A stretch of 41,524 nucleotides of DNA, from positions 1-41,524 of the forward strand of contig JAEWQO010000116.1 of NCBI GenBank assembly GCA_023460315.1, read 5' to 3'. The DNA is from Actinomycetes bacterium. GTDB taxonomy: Bacteria > Actinomycetota > Coriobacteriia > Coriobacteriales > Eggerthellaceae. Positions 1-7,197 of this stretch are shown one piece after another. How positions within the stretch are numbered: the first letter of the stretch is position 1; each line of letters opens with the position of its first letter. The position numbers were made by a program, and so were the translations under genes. Below the pieces are notes generated by a model. The model was not told the origin of the DNA. It searched no databases and worked only from the letters and a program-made list of their open reading frames with translations.

Positions 1-50
1 TGTGCTTGACGTTGGAAACACGTCTGGCGGCGGGATGCATCATGAAGGGA

Positions 51-95
51 AGAAGCCCAGCCGGTCATTGCAAGGACGGGTTGGGCTTCTATTTT
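51..95 (+). terminator. Rho-independent terminator of an upstream gene
   Basis: AGAAGCCCA (51-59) pairs perfectly with TGGGCTTCT (82-90), followed by ATTTTCTTCTT. It separates whatever lies left of the window from the DUF308 gene. Bases 1-50 hold no recognisable gene end. Confidence 0.7.
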
Positions 96-99
96 CTTC

Positions 100-128
100 T
101 TGACAGGTCATCGGTCATATGAGCTATT
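100..128 (+). promoter_or_regulatory. Candidate promoter of the DUF308 gene
   Basis: A perfect -35 TTGACA (100-105) is followed after 17 bases by a weak -10 GCTATT (123-128). If used, the leader is only about 12 bases, and the GGAG at 132-135 would lie at the very start of the mRNA. The -35 is convincing; the -10 is not. Confidence 0.3.
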
Positions 129-146
129 GCTGGAGCAACGTCGCTC

Positions 147-530
147 GTGTCGTACTTCAGGGCAAATAGCTTAAAACGGGAGCCTGGCGTCTTGGCCACC
201 GGAGTATTCCTTCTCTTACTTGCTCTTATCGTGATCCTCTTCCCGCAGGCGGTGGCCAGCATGTTTTCTTTGATTCTGGGCATCTTGCTTGTTGTTGGCG
301 GCATTGTGAACATAGCAAGATCGGTCGAGCTTCGAGGCTCTCACAGCACCGCATGGATTCTGATGCTTGCCGTGAGCGTCTTGGTGTCTCTAGGCGGCAT
401 CGTGATCATTATCAATCCCTTTGAAACAACCGTGGCATTCGTTTTGGCCTTGGGAATATTGCTTATCGTAAAAGGAGTCGTTGATCTCATAATTGAGGCT
501 TCCACATCTCGAATGTTCAAGAAGCGCTAG
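147..530 (+). CDS. DUF308/HdeD-like small membrane protein
   Basis: This 127-residue protein has about four hydrophobic helices and the repeated 'GILLVVGGIVNI / GILLIVKGVVDLI' glycine-valine-isoleucine pattern typical of the DUF308 (HdeD) family. Family members are usually about 170-200 residues with six helices; this one is a short version, like half to two thirds of the 176-residue relative at 31956-32486. It starts with GTG at 147, the only in-frame start after the stop at 120, with GGAG 11 bases upstream. It ends in a basic tail (FKKR), consistent with a cytoplasmic C-terminus. HdeD in E. coli is linked to acid resistance, but that function is not shown for short actinobacterial relatives. 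It converges with the lipid kinase gene that follows. Confidence 0.75.
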   Translation: MSYFRANSLKREPGVLATGVFLLLLALIVILFPQAVASMFSLILGILLVVGGIVNIARSVELRGSHSTAWILMLAVSVLVSLGGIVIIINPFETTVAFVLALGILLIVKGVVDLIIEASTSRMFKKR

Positions 531-647
531 CCATACGGAAGAATTCAGCGCTCCACGACCTGCAGGCCACCGCGATCTCTCACCGCAAAGACAGCTGCCG
601 TGTCCTGGCATGACATGATTGCCCAACTTGCATAATCTTGAATCGCC

Positions 648-1571
648 TCAGACATCGTCTTTCAATGCAGGCTCCTTAAGAGCAAACGTCTCCATTCTTC
701 CCTGCTGAATGGTTAGCCTGATAGGAAGCAAAGGACCATCGTCTCCGTCAACGCCACAGCGCAGCGTGCCGTTTAAACATTCGACCTCAATTTCTGTCCC
801 ATGCAAATAGAGAACATGGTCGCTCTCTTCGATGGAACGCCTCAAAACATCGGGAACCATGGAGAGCAGAGCGGGAAGCGATGCATCCTTGAGAGCCAAG
901 AGATGGAGCTTCCCCTCTTCCACGCCAGTATCGGGGCTGGCAGTGAAAAAGTTCACGAGCGTGTTGGCGGAAAGGGCAACGAAAGAATTGATGTCTTCGA
1001 CGACCTCCTCTCCGTCAACCACGATGCGAAGTCGATGCTGCTCGTTGTCCCCTATTCGGCGAAGCTCGCTGGCAACATAGGAAAAGAATCCCAACCTTGT
1101 CTTGTCCTCCGATGAAACCTCGCGAATGCCTGCGGGCAAGGAGCCTCCCGTGACCGTGTAGACAAAGGGAACTCCGTTTACGAATCCCATGTCAATTGGA
1201 CGCCTGGCACCAAAGTCAAGGCGTTTGAGAGCCTCGGGTATGGTAGGCGGTATCCCCAGCGTGCGAGCAAAGCCATTGCCCGTGCCGCCAGGAAGAATGC
1301 CGAGAATCGGAACGGAGTCCCTTTCGTCCACGCTCTCGAGAATGCCTTGGACGACGGTGCTTACCGTGCCATCGCCTCCAGCGGCGAATACGGCATCCGC
1401 ACCGTCTTCCCGCGCCTCGCGAGCCAACTTCCTCGCCTCATCGGAACTTTCGCAACTATGAAGGACAACCCCCTCAAACTCATCTTCCAAAGCATGAACG
1501 ATGTCCTCAGAAAGGGCTTCGCTGTCAACTTGGCCAGAATGAGGATTGAGAATAACCACTGCAGATTTCAT
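648..1571 (-). CDS. Diacylglycerol kinase-like lipid kinase (DagK/YegS family)
   Basis: This 307-residue protein matches the soluble diacylglycerol/lipid kinase family in length and motifs: an N-terminal VVILNPHSG strand-loop, the nucleotide-binding GGDGT at residues 65-69, and GILPGGTGNGFA about 30 residues later. The C-terminal beta-rich half, with an acidic 'GVEEGKLHLLALK' segment, is the second domain of the fold. The family phosphorylates diacylglycerol or related lipids with ATP at the inner membrane face, recycling lipid from envelope synthesis. The exact substrate cannot be read from sequence. The ATG at 1571 is preceded by GAGAGGGG at good spacing. It lies downstream of, and on the same strand as, the aquaporin gene, about 200 bases away, so co-transcription is possible. 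Confidence 0.88.
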   Translation of the reverse strand: MKSAVVILNPHSGQVDSEALSEDIVHALEDEFEGVVLHSCESSDEARKLAREAREDGADAVFAAGGDGTVSTVVQGILESVDERDSVPILGILPGGTGNGFARTLGIPPTIPEALKRLDFGARRPIDMGFVNGVPFVYTVTGGSLPAGIREVSSEDKTRLGFFSYVASELRRIGDNEQHRLRIVVDGEEVVEDINSFVALSANTLVNFFTASPDTGVEEGKLHLLALKDASLPALLSMVPDVLRRSIEESDHVLYLHGTEIEVECLNGTLRCGVDGDDGPLLPIRLTIQQGRMETFALKEPALKDDV

Positions 1572-1769
1572 AGGCCCCTCTCAGACTTCGTGGACTTTCC
1601 CTCTGAGACAAGCTTGTCGTCACTTGCCTTCCTCGAGAGCATTGCAGACAGCTCGTTCGGTGATGAGGCTTTGATCTGAAAACACCGTCAACCGGCGTCT
1701 GCCCAATCTGCACCTCATCCATGCTCGACTTTTGAACGCCCGCGCTCAAACAAGGTCCCATCGGCTCTT

Positions 1770-2474
1770 CTACACCTGAGGCTTGAAAAAGCGCCAGAGG
1801 GCTGCCGCGAGGGCCGCCCCCGCCAAGGGAGCAAAGACAAACACCCAAACCTGACTCAAGGCGAGCGAGTCAAAGGGCACCATCATGAGCGCAGGCCCAA
1901 GGCTGCGTGCTGGGTTCACCGAAGTTCCTGTCAGAGGAATGCCCATGATGTGCACGAAAGTCAGCGTGAGGCCGATAATGATACCGGCATAGGGAGCCGT
2001 TTTCTCATGAGCAGTCGATCCGAGCACCGAAAGAACGAATATGCAGGTCAGAATAATCTCAACAACAATGGCACCGACCACGTTGAGACCGACCGACGAT
2101 GCCCTGTCATAACCGTTCGCACCAAGTCCGGTTGTTTCCACACCGCCCAGCAAACCGGAGCTGTCAATGATGAAGAAGAGGATCGCCGCGCCGGCGATGC
2201 CACCGATAAATTGGGCAATCCAGTATCCGACAAGATCGCTCCCGCTCAAACGTTTGTCGAGAAACAGGCCAAACGAAACAGCTGGATTGATATGGCAGCC
2301 TGAAACGTTCCCAATCACAAACGCCATGGCGACGATCGACAAGCCAAACGCCATCGCAATGCCCAACGTTCCCAGAATAGACCCGGCAATCGCAGCGCTC
2401 CCACATCCGAACAAGGTGAGCACACCGGTGCCGAATGCTTCGGCTGCGTACTTCTTCATGCTTGATGATTCCAC
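1770..2474 (-). CDS. aqpZ: Aquaporin (MIP family, AqpZ-like)
   Basis: This is a six-helix MIP channel with both half-helix motifs: HINPAV (NPA at about residues 63-65) and TSVNPARSLGPA (NPA at about 187-189). The stretch VHIMGIPLTGTSVNPARS keeps the histidine and arginine of the selectivity filter, and FGLSIVAMAFVIG keeps the helix-2 phenylalanine. These resemble water-selective AqpZ rather than GlpF. A GTG at 2474 is chosen because GGAG lies five bases upstream; this gives a 234-residue protein starting VESSSMKKYAAEAFG. A longer reading to 2549 would add 25 residues unlike any MIP N-terminus and would run into the helicase-like debris upstream. Role: passive water flux at the cytoplasmic membrane. 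Confidence 0.88.
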   Translation of the reverse strand: MESSSMKKYAAEAFGTGVLTLFGCGSAAIAGSILGTLGIAMAFGLSIVAMAFVIGNVSGCHINPAVSFGLFLDKRLSGSDLVGYWIAQFIGGIAGAAILFFIIDSSGLLGGVETTGLGANGYDRASSVGLNVVGAIVVEIILTCIFVLSVLGSTAHEKTAPYAGIIIGLTLTFVHIMGIPLTGTSVNPARSLGPALMMVPFDSLALSQVWVFVFAPLAGAALAAALWRFFKPQV

Positions 2475-2545
2475 AAGGTCTCCTTGGTCATCATGGCGAA
2501 TATGCAGCGATGATACACCGGTCTCCTTTTCTGGAATCGATCTGT

Positions 2546-2641
2546 TCAAATCTTGTATAGATGAAGATGAAAAGCTTCCCTCTCTCTCATGGCGACATAA
2601 AGGAAACGCTGCTCGTACAACGCTTTTGAATCATCTTCGCT
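2546..2641 (-). pseudogene. Remnant resembling the motif VI end of a UvrD/PcrA-type helicase
   Basis: Between stop codons at 2642-2644 and 2546-2548 is a 31-codon open frame reading SEDDSKALYEQRFLYVAM, then RERE and AFHLHLYKI. UvrD-family helicases carry a motif VI of the form 'EERRLFYVAMTRAKE..L.L'. The fit to LYEQRFLYVAM...RE is close, but the essential TRA of 'AMTRA' is missing, as if three codons were deleted. No other helicase motif is seen nearby. It has no start codon or ribosome site. I read it as a fossil of an SF1 helicase gene; a chance match is possible because it is short. Confidence 0.4.
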
Positions 2642-2743
2642 TCAACGAAAGACGACGGATGCGGGACTGCCATGGGCCGAAGTTCGGTTCCTACACGCAC
2701 GTTCATGCATCGCAGCCCCTCACCACAGCGATAGGTACCTGTA

Positions 2744-2980
2744 CTATTCCTCTTCGCTATCCTTTTCCCGAGAAGAAGAAACCTCCGCCGGTTTCCCAGG
2801 TGCCGGAACGCCAGGTTGTCTTGGGGCGCTCGGTGAGCTTGGCGCACGAGGGGCCAACGTGCCAGGTTCCGAAATCCCAGGGGAGGGAACTCCTGGAGCT
2901 GGAGCTCCAGGAGCAGGGATATGAGGAAAAGGAGAATCGGGAGCGGGTGTGCACAGAACGTCGCTAGTGCGATAGGAAAA
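2744..2980 (-). other. Start-less Pro/Gly/Ala-rich open frame, probable gene debris
   Basis: A 78-codon open frame runs from just after the stop at 2981-2983 to a stop at 2744-2746. It reads as a proline-rich linker (blocks such as PAPGAPAPGVPSPG and RQPGVPAPGKPAE) ending in a highly charged tail, SSSREKDSEEE. It is in the same frame as the S-M fusion gene upstream but separated by TAG and TGA, and has no ATG, GTG or TTG start at its head and no ribosome site. Two related DNA blocks are visible, both of the form CCTGG-N7-ACCTGG. The opposite strand also gives a Gly-X-Y-like reading, but without a start. Most likely debris of a deleted linker-containing protein. Confidence 0.35.
2890..2913. 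repeat. Near-perfect 24-bp palindrome inside the proline-rich stretch
   Basis: CTCCTGGAGCT (2890-2900) and AGCTCCAGGAG (2903-2913) are perfect 11-bp arms around a GG centre. It may be a by-product of the repeated Gly-Ala-Pro codons. No T-tract follows on either strand, so it is not an obvious terminator. Confidence 0.6.
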
Positions 2981-3010
2981 TCACAGCGATGGAACCCTCC
3001 GACGATGGGT

Positions 3011-5449
3011 CTATGCTCGAGGGGAGTCTTTTCTCTCCTCGACAAACGACCAAGGCATCAAGTCGCCTTGCGCCGCCACTATCTTTCGGCCAACGCTTCG
3101 GCAGAATCCCTCACGGTCAGCATATCCCACACCTGCATGCCATGATTCAACGGCGTTCGCTATCCGCTCGACTACCTCATCTGGCAGCACGCGATAGCCG
3201 GCACCTCCGTCTTGGGCGATCTCACTACCCTCATGCAGAGCATCCACAAAGAGCGTCTCGGCGTTATCCTCGTCTTCACGCGGATCGCCCAGCACCATCA
3301 AACAGGCAGGTGGCCGACCATCTTCAAACAGACGTCCTGGCAACGCTATCACCACACGGACGCATCCCGATGCAATCAACTGCGCCCGAACCGATGGCTC
3401 ACAGCCACGCTTCTCATGCAGCACGGCATCCGATAATCCCAAGATGGCATATCCCAACGCACTCCGGCACGAATAGGCATGCTGGAGCCAGGCAAGATTC
3501 GCCTTGTTTCGTGGCGGTTCGCCGAACACCCATCGGGGATCGGACGGATCAGGACGACGGTTCGTCCATTCACCACCGTTTGAGGGCAGCAACGACACCA
3601 CCAGATCAAAATGTGAAGCTTGAGCGCTTGAGCGCTGCAGGGCGTCACGCGTCCTGTGTTGGATCACGTCGCTCGGATGACCATCGCGATACCAGGCCAT
3701 CGTCGCAGCAAGAGTATCTGCATAACGCGGCGTGTCGGCACATATCATTTTCAGTGGCAAAGTCCTTGCCACTGCGGAAATGATCTCATCCGTGCGTGCG
3801 TGCGGGTCATACAGCGTGGATGCTTCGGGAGCAAAACAGCTCGACAGACGAGCCATCAAGAAGGAAACTGCGAGAGGACAGGGAGCGTCGAGATGCCGCT
3901 CAACCCAAGCCGCTCGACGTCTTTCCCCTTCAACAGCGTATTGAAGAGGCAAGGATCGCAACCTATCCCCCGAAATCTCCGACCGAGGCAATCTCCCCAT
4001 CGCCTCGATGAGCGCTCGGCGGCCATCATCCTCGAGGGAGGAAGACGCACACTCAAAATGCTGCAAGAACCCCAATTCCGGCACCCGTGCGGCAAACCTA
4101 TCCAAGAGCCCATCTATCGATTCGGACTGGTTGGAGCCGCTCGCCAGGCAATCCCATTCCTGATCGCTGCAAACCGCCCGAAGAAATAAGTAGGGCATCA
4201 CTTCCCAAACGGCATCAAACGAGGTTGCTTCTCCGTCACCCTTCTCACGAAGCCGTCGGAGCACCAAATCAACCAAAGACGCGACGGTTTCCTCCACCAC
4301 ACCGTGCCGGGCGAATGACTCCAGCGCCAGATTTCCATGTGGGGCATCATCCCAAAGCTCAAGTGGCTCAACCCATGGCTCAAGATCACGCGCCACCGAT
4401 GCATCGTCACTCAACAACCGCGCAGAAAGGGACCTCATAAGTTTTCTGGACTCTTCCATGCGCCTGTCCAAAGCCGCAATCTTTTCGAGAATTGATGCAG
4501 ACTCCTCCTGAAACACGTCCCATCGCCCTGCGCTGCCGACAGATATCGGCAATGAAGCAATCATGTCCACGGTCGCTCTCAAAGCGTCAATCTCGTGATC
4601 GACGACACGCAACTGCGAACGGACGCCTTTTGCATAGAGGGCCCAATACGCCAGATCAAGAGGTATATCCTTGTCGGCGACCAGCGCCACGGCGTCGGAC
4701 AGGGGAAAGGCGCCATCCGGCATGAGATACGACAGCAGATACTGCCCAGCCTGACCCACGACGACGCACGGCTGAGATATGCCAGATTCATCGGTATAAG
4801 CAAAGATGCCTTGGGACGACACGACCGGGAAACGACCACGCTCTCCACGCAGCGAGGCGTCAAGGGCATGGCCTTCCATAATCGAACAGGCTTCGCCAAG
4901 GAGAATTTCAGCCGAAGCAGTCTGAGCTTGGGCGTTATAGAGCGCAACTCCTCGCTCGAACAACTCTCGTTTTTGCCGCACAGCGTCCTCGTGCGCCGTC
5001 TGGCATTCTTCGAGACAGCGAACATAGGCAGCCCGAATTTTTGCCTCAGGCCATGGCACGGCAATGTGCCTGAGGCTTTGCGTGGTCAGACGTTGGGTCT
5101 GACCGCTGATGTCCGCATGGTCCTGCGCGGGAGTGGCGGATAATATATGGTAGAGATACTCGCTGTCCCGTTCGTCGCGCGGATGGATAACGTGGTAAAG
5201 TTCGGTCACGGCAGACTTCCCATAGGCACGCATGACGTTGAACGTTCCTTCGACAGACATGACGTTGCACACGGATCCCAACACAAGAAAACGGCCGTCG
5301 AACATGAAGTCATCGAAGGGTATCGTCCCGGTCTCAACAAACAGCCTGAAAGGGCCCTTCCTCAACAGACGCTGCGTTCCCGTTACCGAGACACGCCGAT
5401 CGTCACACAACTGAGCGACATCCTCAAGAAATCGTTTCGGTTGCAGCAT
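3011..5449 (-). CDS. Fused type I HsdS-HsdM-like protein with degenerate methyltransferase motifs
   Basis: This 812-residue protein starts at ATG 5449 (AGGAG four bases upstream; a second ATG sits at 5452). Residues about 22-150 and 180-347 look like two type I target-recognition domains, each followed by a charged helix like the conserved S-subunit spacers (LEECQTAHEDAVRQKRELF; ESRKLMRSLSARLL). Residues about 373-477 resemble the HsdM N-terminal helical domain, and 520-812 the N6-adenine methyltransferase domain: WVFGEPPRNKANLAWLQH, then VIALPGRLF at about 700-708, and a GFCRSV...GDLMPWSFVEE end. The SAM motif, normally DPacGtG, reads DPHARTDE (548-555), and the catalytic NPPF reads LLPSNG (620-625). 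It is therefore probably not an active methylase. The gene overlaps the upstream LuxR gene by 26 bases. No HsdR is present. It may be a DNA-binding pseudoenzyme; function unknown. Confidence 0.75.
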   Translation of the reverse strand: MLQPKRFLEDVAQLCDDRRVSVTGTQRLLRKGPFRLFVETGTIPFDDFMFDGRFLVLGSVCNVMSVEGTFNVMRAYGKSAVTELYHVIHPRDERDSEYLYHILSATPAQDHADISGQTQRLTTQSLRHIAVPWPEAKIRAAYVRCLEECQTAHEDAVRQKRELFERGVALYNAQAQTASAEILLGEACSIMEGHALDASLRGERGRFPVVSSQGIFAYTDESGISQPCVVVGQAGQYLLSYLMPDGAFPLSDAVALVADKDIPLDLAYWALYAKGVRSQLRVVDHEIDALRATVDMIASLPISVGSAGRWDVFQEESASILEKIAALDRRMEESRKLMRSLSARLLSDDASVARDLEPWVEPLELWDDAPHGNLALESFARHGVVEETVASLVDLVLRRLREKGDGEATSFDAVWEVMPYLFLRAVCSDQEWDCLASGSNQSESIDGLLDRFAARVPELGFLQHFECASSSLEDDGRRALIEAMGRLPRSEISGDRLRSLPLQYAVEGERRRAAWVERHLDAPCPLAVSFLMARLSSCFAPEASTLYDPHARTDEIISAVARTLPLKMICADTPRYADTLAATMAWYRDGHPSDVIQHRTRDALQRSSAQASHFDLVVSLLPSNGGEWTNRRPDPSDPRWVFGEPPRNKANLAWLQHAYSCRSALGYAILGLSDAVLHEKRGCEPSVRAQLIASGCVRVVIALPGRLFEDGRPPACLMVLGDPREDEDNAETLFVDALHEGSEIAQDGGAGYRVLPDEVVERIANAVESWHAGVGYADREGFCRSVGRKIVAAQGDLMPWSFVEERKDSPRA

Positions 5450-7010
5450 CATGCTCCTCTTTCTGTCTGAATGCCTCCACAAGGTCAAATACCTGCTGGC
5501 GATTGTGCACATCGAGTTTGCGATAAAGATTCTTGCAGTGCGAGCGCACCGTGTTCTCCGACACAAATAAAGTCTCGGACATACGCGCGACATTGCGACC
5601 CCGCAAGATGAGCTCCAGAATATCCGTCTCCCTATTGGAGAGGGAATAGGCCTTTTTGACCATGCGACAATAGAAGGGAACCATATCCTGTGCCACAATC
5701 AAGTTGCGAACCAGGGGAGGGACAGCCGGAACATTCTCCCGAGCCGCCGATTCATCTTCTTTTTCAACCTGCGGACACGCCTGTTCGCCCGAGACATCAG
5801 CAGCGTCCTCCGGCATCATGCGCATCGGATCGAACGCGGCATCTGACTTGCTTGCCTTTCGGGAATTGACGATGATGCCGGCAAACGACAGCAGATAGAT
5901 AGACATGAGCGCAATGACCAGTATCTGCGAAATGTCGTAAGACGGCCCGAACACATCGCCCGCAGCCCTGCCCACCAGCACGCCGCCATATACAATGCTC
6001 GCGAATATCCCAAACACCGCAACGGGATCCACTTGACGGAGGTTGGCTATCTTCAGGCAGGTGATCATCATGAAGATGGACACCACCGAAAACGCGGCGT
6101 TGGATATTCCGGCAAACAGAACCCGATAGCCCACGTCAAAAAAGGGCAGGAACAAAAACCCTGTCATCACGCCAAAGAACAGCGCCGTGTAGACGACCCT
6201 GAACGAGAATCTGGTTCTCAAAGGTTCCCACACGACGAACAGCACCAAAGCTGCGGCCAGCATGCCCGTCGCAAGCGTCCCGTTCAGCAAAAGAGGATTG
6301 CCTCCTCCTTGCTGGGCAAGTAAGCGAGACACGCCGCCCACATAGCCGATGGCGGCAATGCAAAGCATATACCGCCACGTGCTCGAAATGATGTTGGACA
6401 GCGTGTTGCTCTTGTAGTGCTCCACGACGAAAGTCGCATTTGTCTCCTCAAACAGCAAACTCGTGCAGCGCTGCAGAAAAAAGGCATTGAGGGCAACGCA
6501 GACAAGAAGTAAAACCACATACGCCCAAAACACCATCACACTTGAGATAATGAGATACAACAGGGCAGAAAGCGCCGAGCCAACAATGATTTGGCGGATG
6601 GCCCACTCCCGATCACCCTCGCCAAACAGGCGTTGCCACATGATAAACGACAACGATGATCCCACGCCAATCAAAAACGTCGACAGTCCTGCAATGAAAT
6701 CAGAATCTATCCCCAAAATGATCCACAGAGAAAGCCCCCCGTAACCCAAAATGAGGCAAACCGTGGAAGAGTAGGTGGTATCTCTCTTGAAGTGGGAGGG
6801 CAAATAGAGACAGCCGAGTCCAAACAGCAGGAGAACTCCTATATAGCCGATAGAGCGAATGGTCTCGATGCCGCCCGTGCCTCCAAACGGCGTCACCGAA
6901 ACCGAGGCGAACGACAGCAAGCCCCATGCAGACGTGGAGCTCAATACAAGATATATGGCAAATCCGATGCTTCGGACATCAAACAGACGGGCCTTTGCCC
7001 TCGATTCCAT
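5424..7010 (-). CDS. Membrane-anchored LuxR-type transcriptional regulator
   Basis: This is a 528-residue protein. About 400 residues form roughly a dozen hydrophobic helices, starting SIGFAIYLVLSSTSAWGLLSF. A charged linker follows, then a C-terminal GerE/LuxR helix-turn-helix (LSNRETDILELILRGRN...SENTVRSHCKNLYRKL) at about residues 455-515. This architecture is common in Eggerthellaceae, where such genes often sit beside redox-enzyme genes. The ATG at 7010 follows GGAGGGG at good spacing. It is divergent from the Tat flavoprotein at 7198, with 187 bases between start codons, and is the likely regulator of that gene; the membrane domain may sense a substrate. Its stop lies inside the S-M fusion gene, so translation of the two is probably coupled. 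Confidence 0.85.
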   Translation of the reverse strand: MESRAKARLFDVRSIGFAIYLVLSSTSAWGLLSFASVSVTPFGGTGGIETIRSIGYIGVLLLFGLGCLYLPSHFKRDTTYSSTVCLILGYGGLSLWIILGIDSDFIAGLSTFLIGVGSSLSFIMWQRLFGEGDREWAIRQIIVGSALSALLYLIISSVMVFWAYVVLLLVCVALNAFFLQRCTSLLFEETNATFVVEHYKSNTLSNIISSTWRYMLCIAAIGYVGGVSRLLAQQGGGNPLLLNGTLATGMLAAALVLFVVWEPLRTRFSFRVVYTALFFGVMTGFLFLPFFDVGYRVLFAGISNAAFSVVSIFMMITCLKIANLRQVDPVAVFGIFASIVYGGVLVGRAAGDVFGPSYDISQILVIALMSIYLLSFAGIIVNSRKASKSDAAFDPMRMMPEDAADVSGEQACPQVEKEDESAARENVPAVPPLVRNLIVAQDMVPFYCRMVKKAYSLSNRETDILELILRGRNVARMSETLFVSENTVRSHCKNLYRKLDVHNRQQVFDLVEAFRQKEEHDAATETIS

Positions 7011-7197
7011 CGCAACCCCTCCACCCCAAGCGTGCTGCCAATCCCCTCCCTCTTGATCACCTTATAAAGATACCTGTTTGGCAAGATCGCCGGCACCAAA
7101 ATGGCAAAATTCACCTGTGCCATGTGAGGGTGAGCGGCAACTCTTCCTTACACTGCGAACCGTTGAAGAGCGAACAAGTCAATCAAGGAGGGTATCT
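7011..7197. promoter_or_regulatory. Divergent control region between LuxR regulator and flavoprotein
   Basis: This 187-base gap must hold both promoters. It contains ATGGCA (7101-7106) and TGCCAT (7118-7123) as 6-bp arms spaced by 11 bases, nested with GGCAC/GTGCC (7092-7096/7117-7121). It is a possible LuxR operator. Going leftward, TATAAG (complement of cttata near 7060) is a weak -10 for the regulator. AAGGAGGG (about 7185-7192) is the ribosome site that fixes the flavoprotein start at 7198. Confidence 0.35.

Noticed and set aside
1525..1848. Small open frame between the lipid kinase and the aquaporin
   Set aside because: It overlaps both real genes out of frame and has no ribosome site or recognisable domain.
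2796..2925. Collagen-like Gly-X-Y reading on the plus strand
   Set aside because: It has no start codon and is the mirror of the minus-strand Pro/Gly/Ala frame, whose charged end and direction fit the neighbours better.
2587..3045. A 152-codon minus-strand frame after the S-M fusion gene
   Set aside because: Its translation looks like an out-of-frame reading (repeated LLLELQLQEF) and no ribosome site precedes it.
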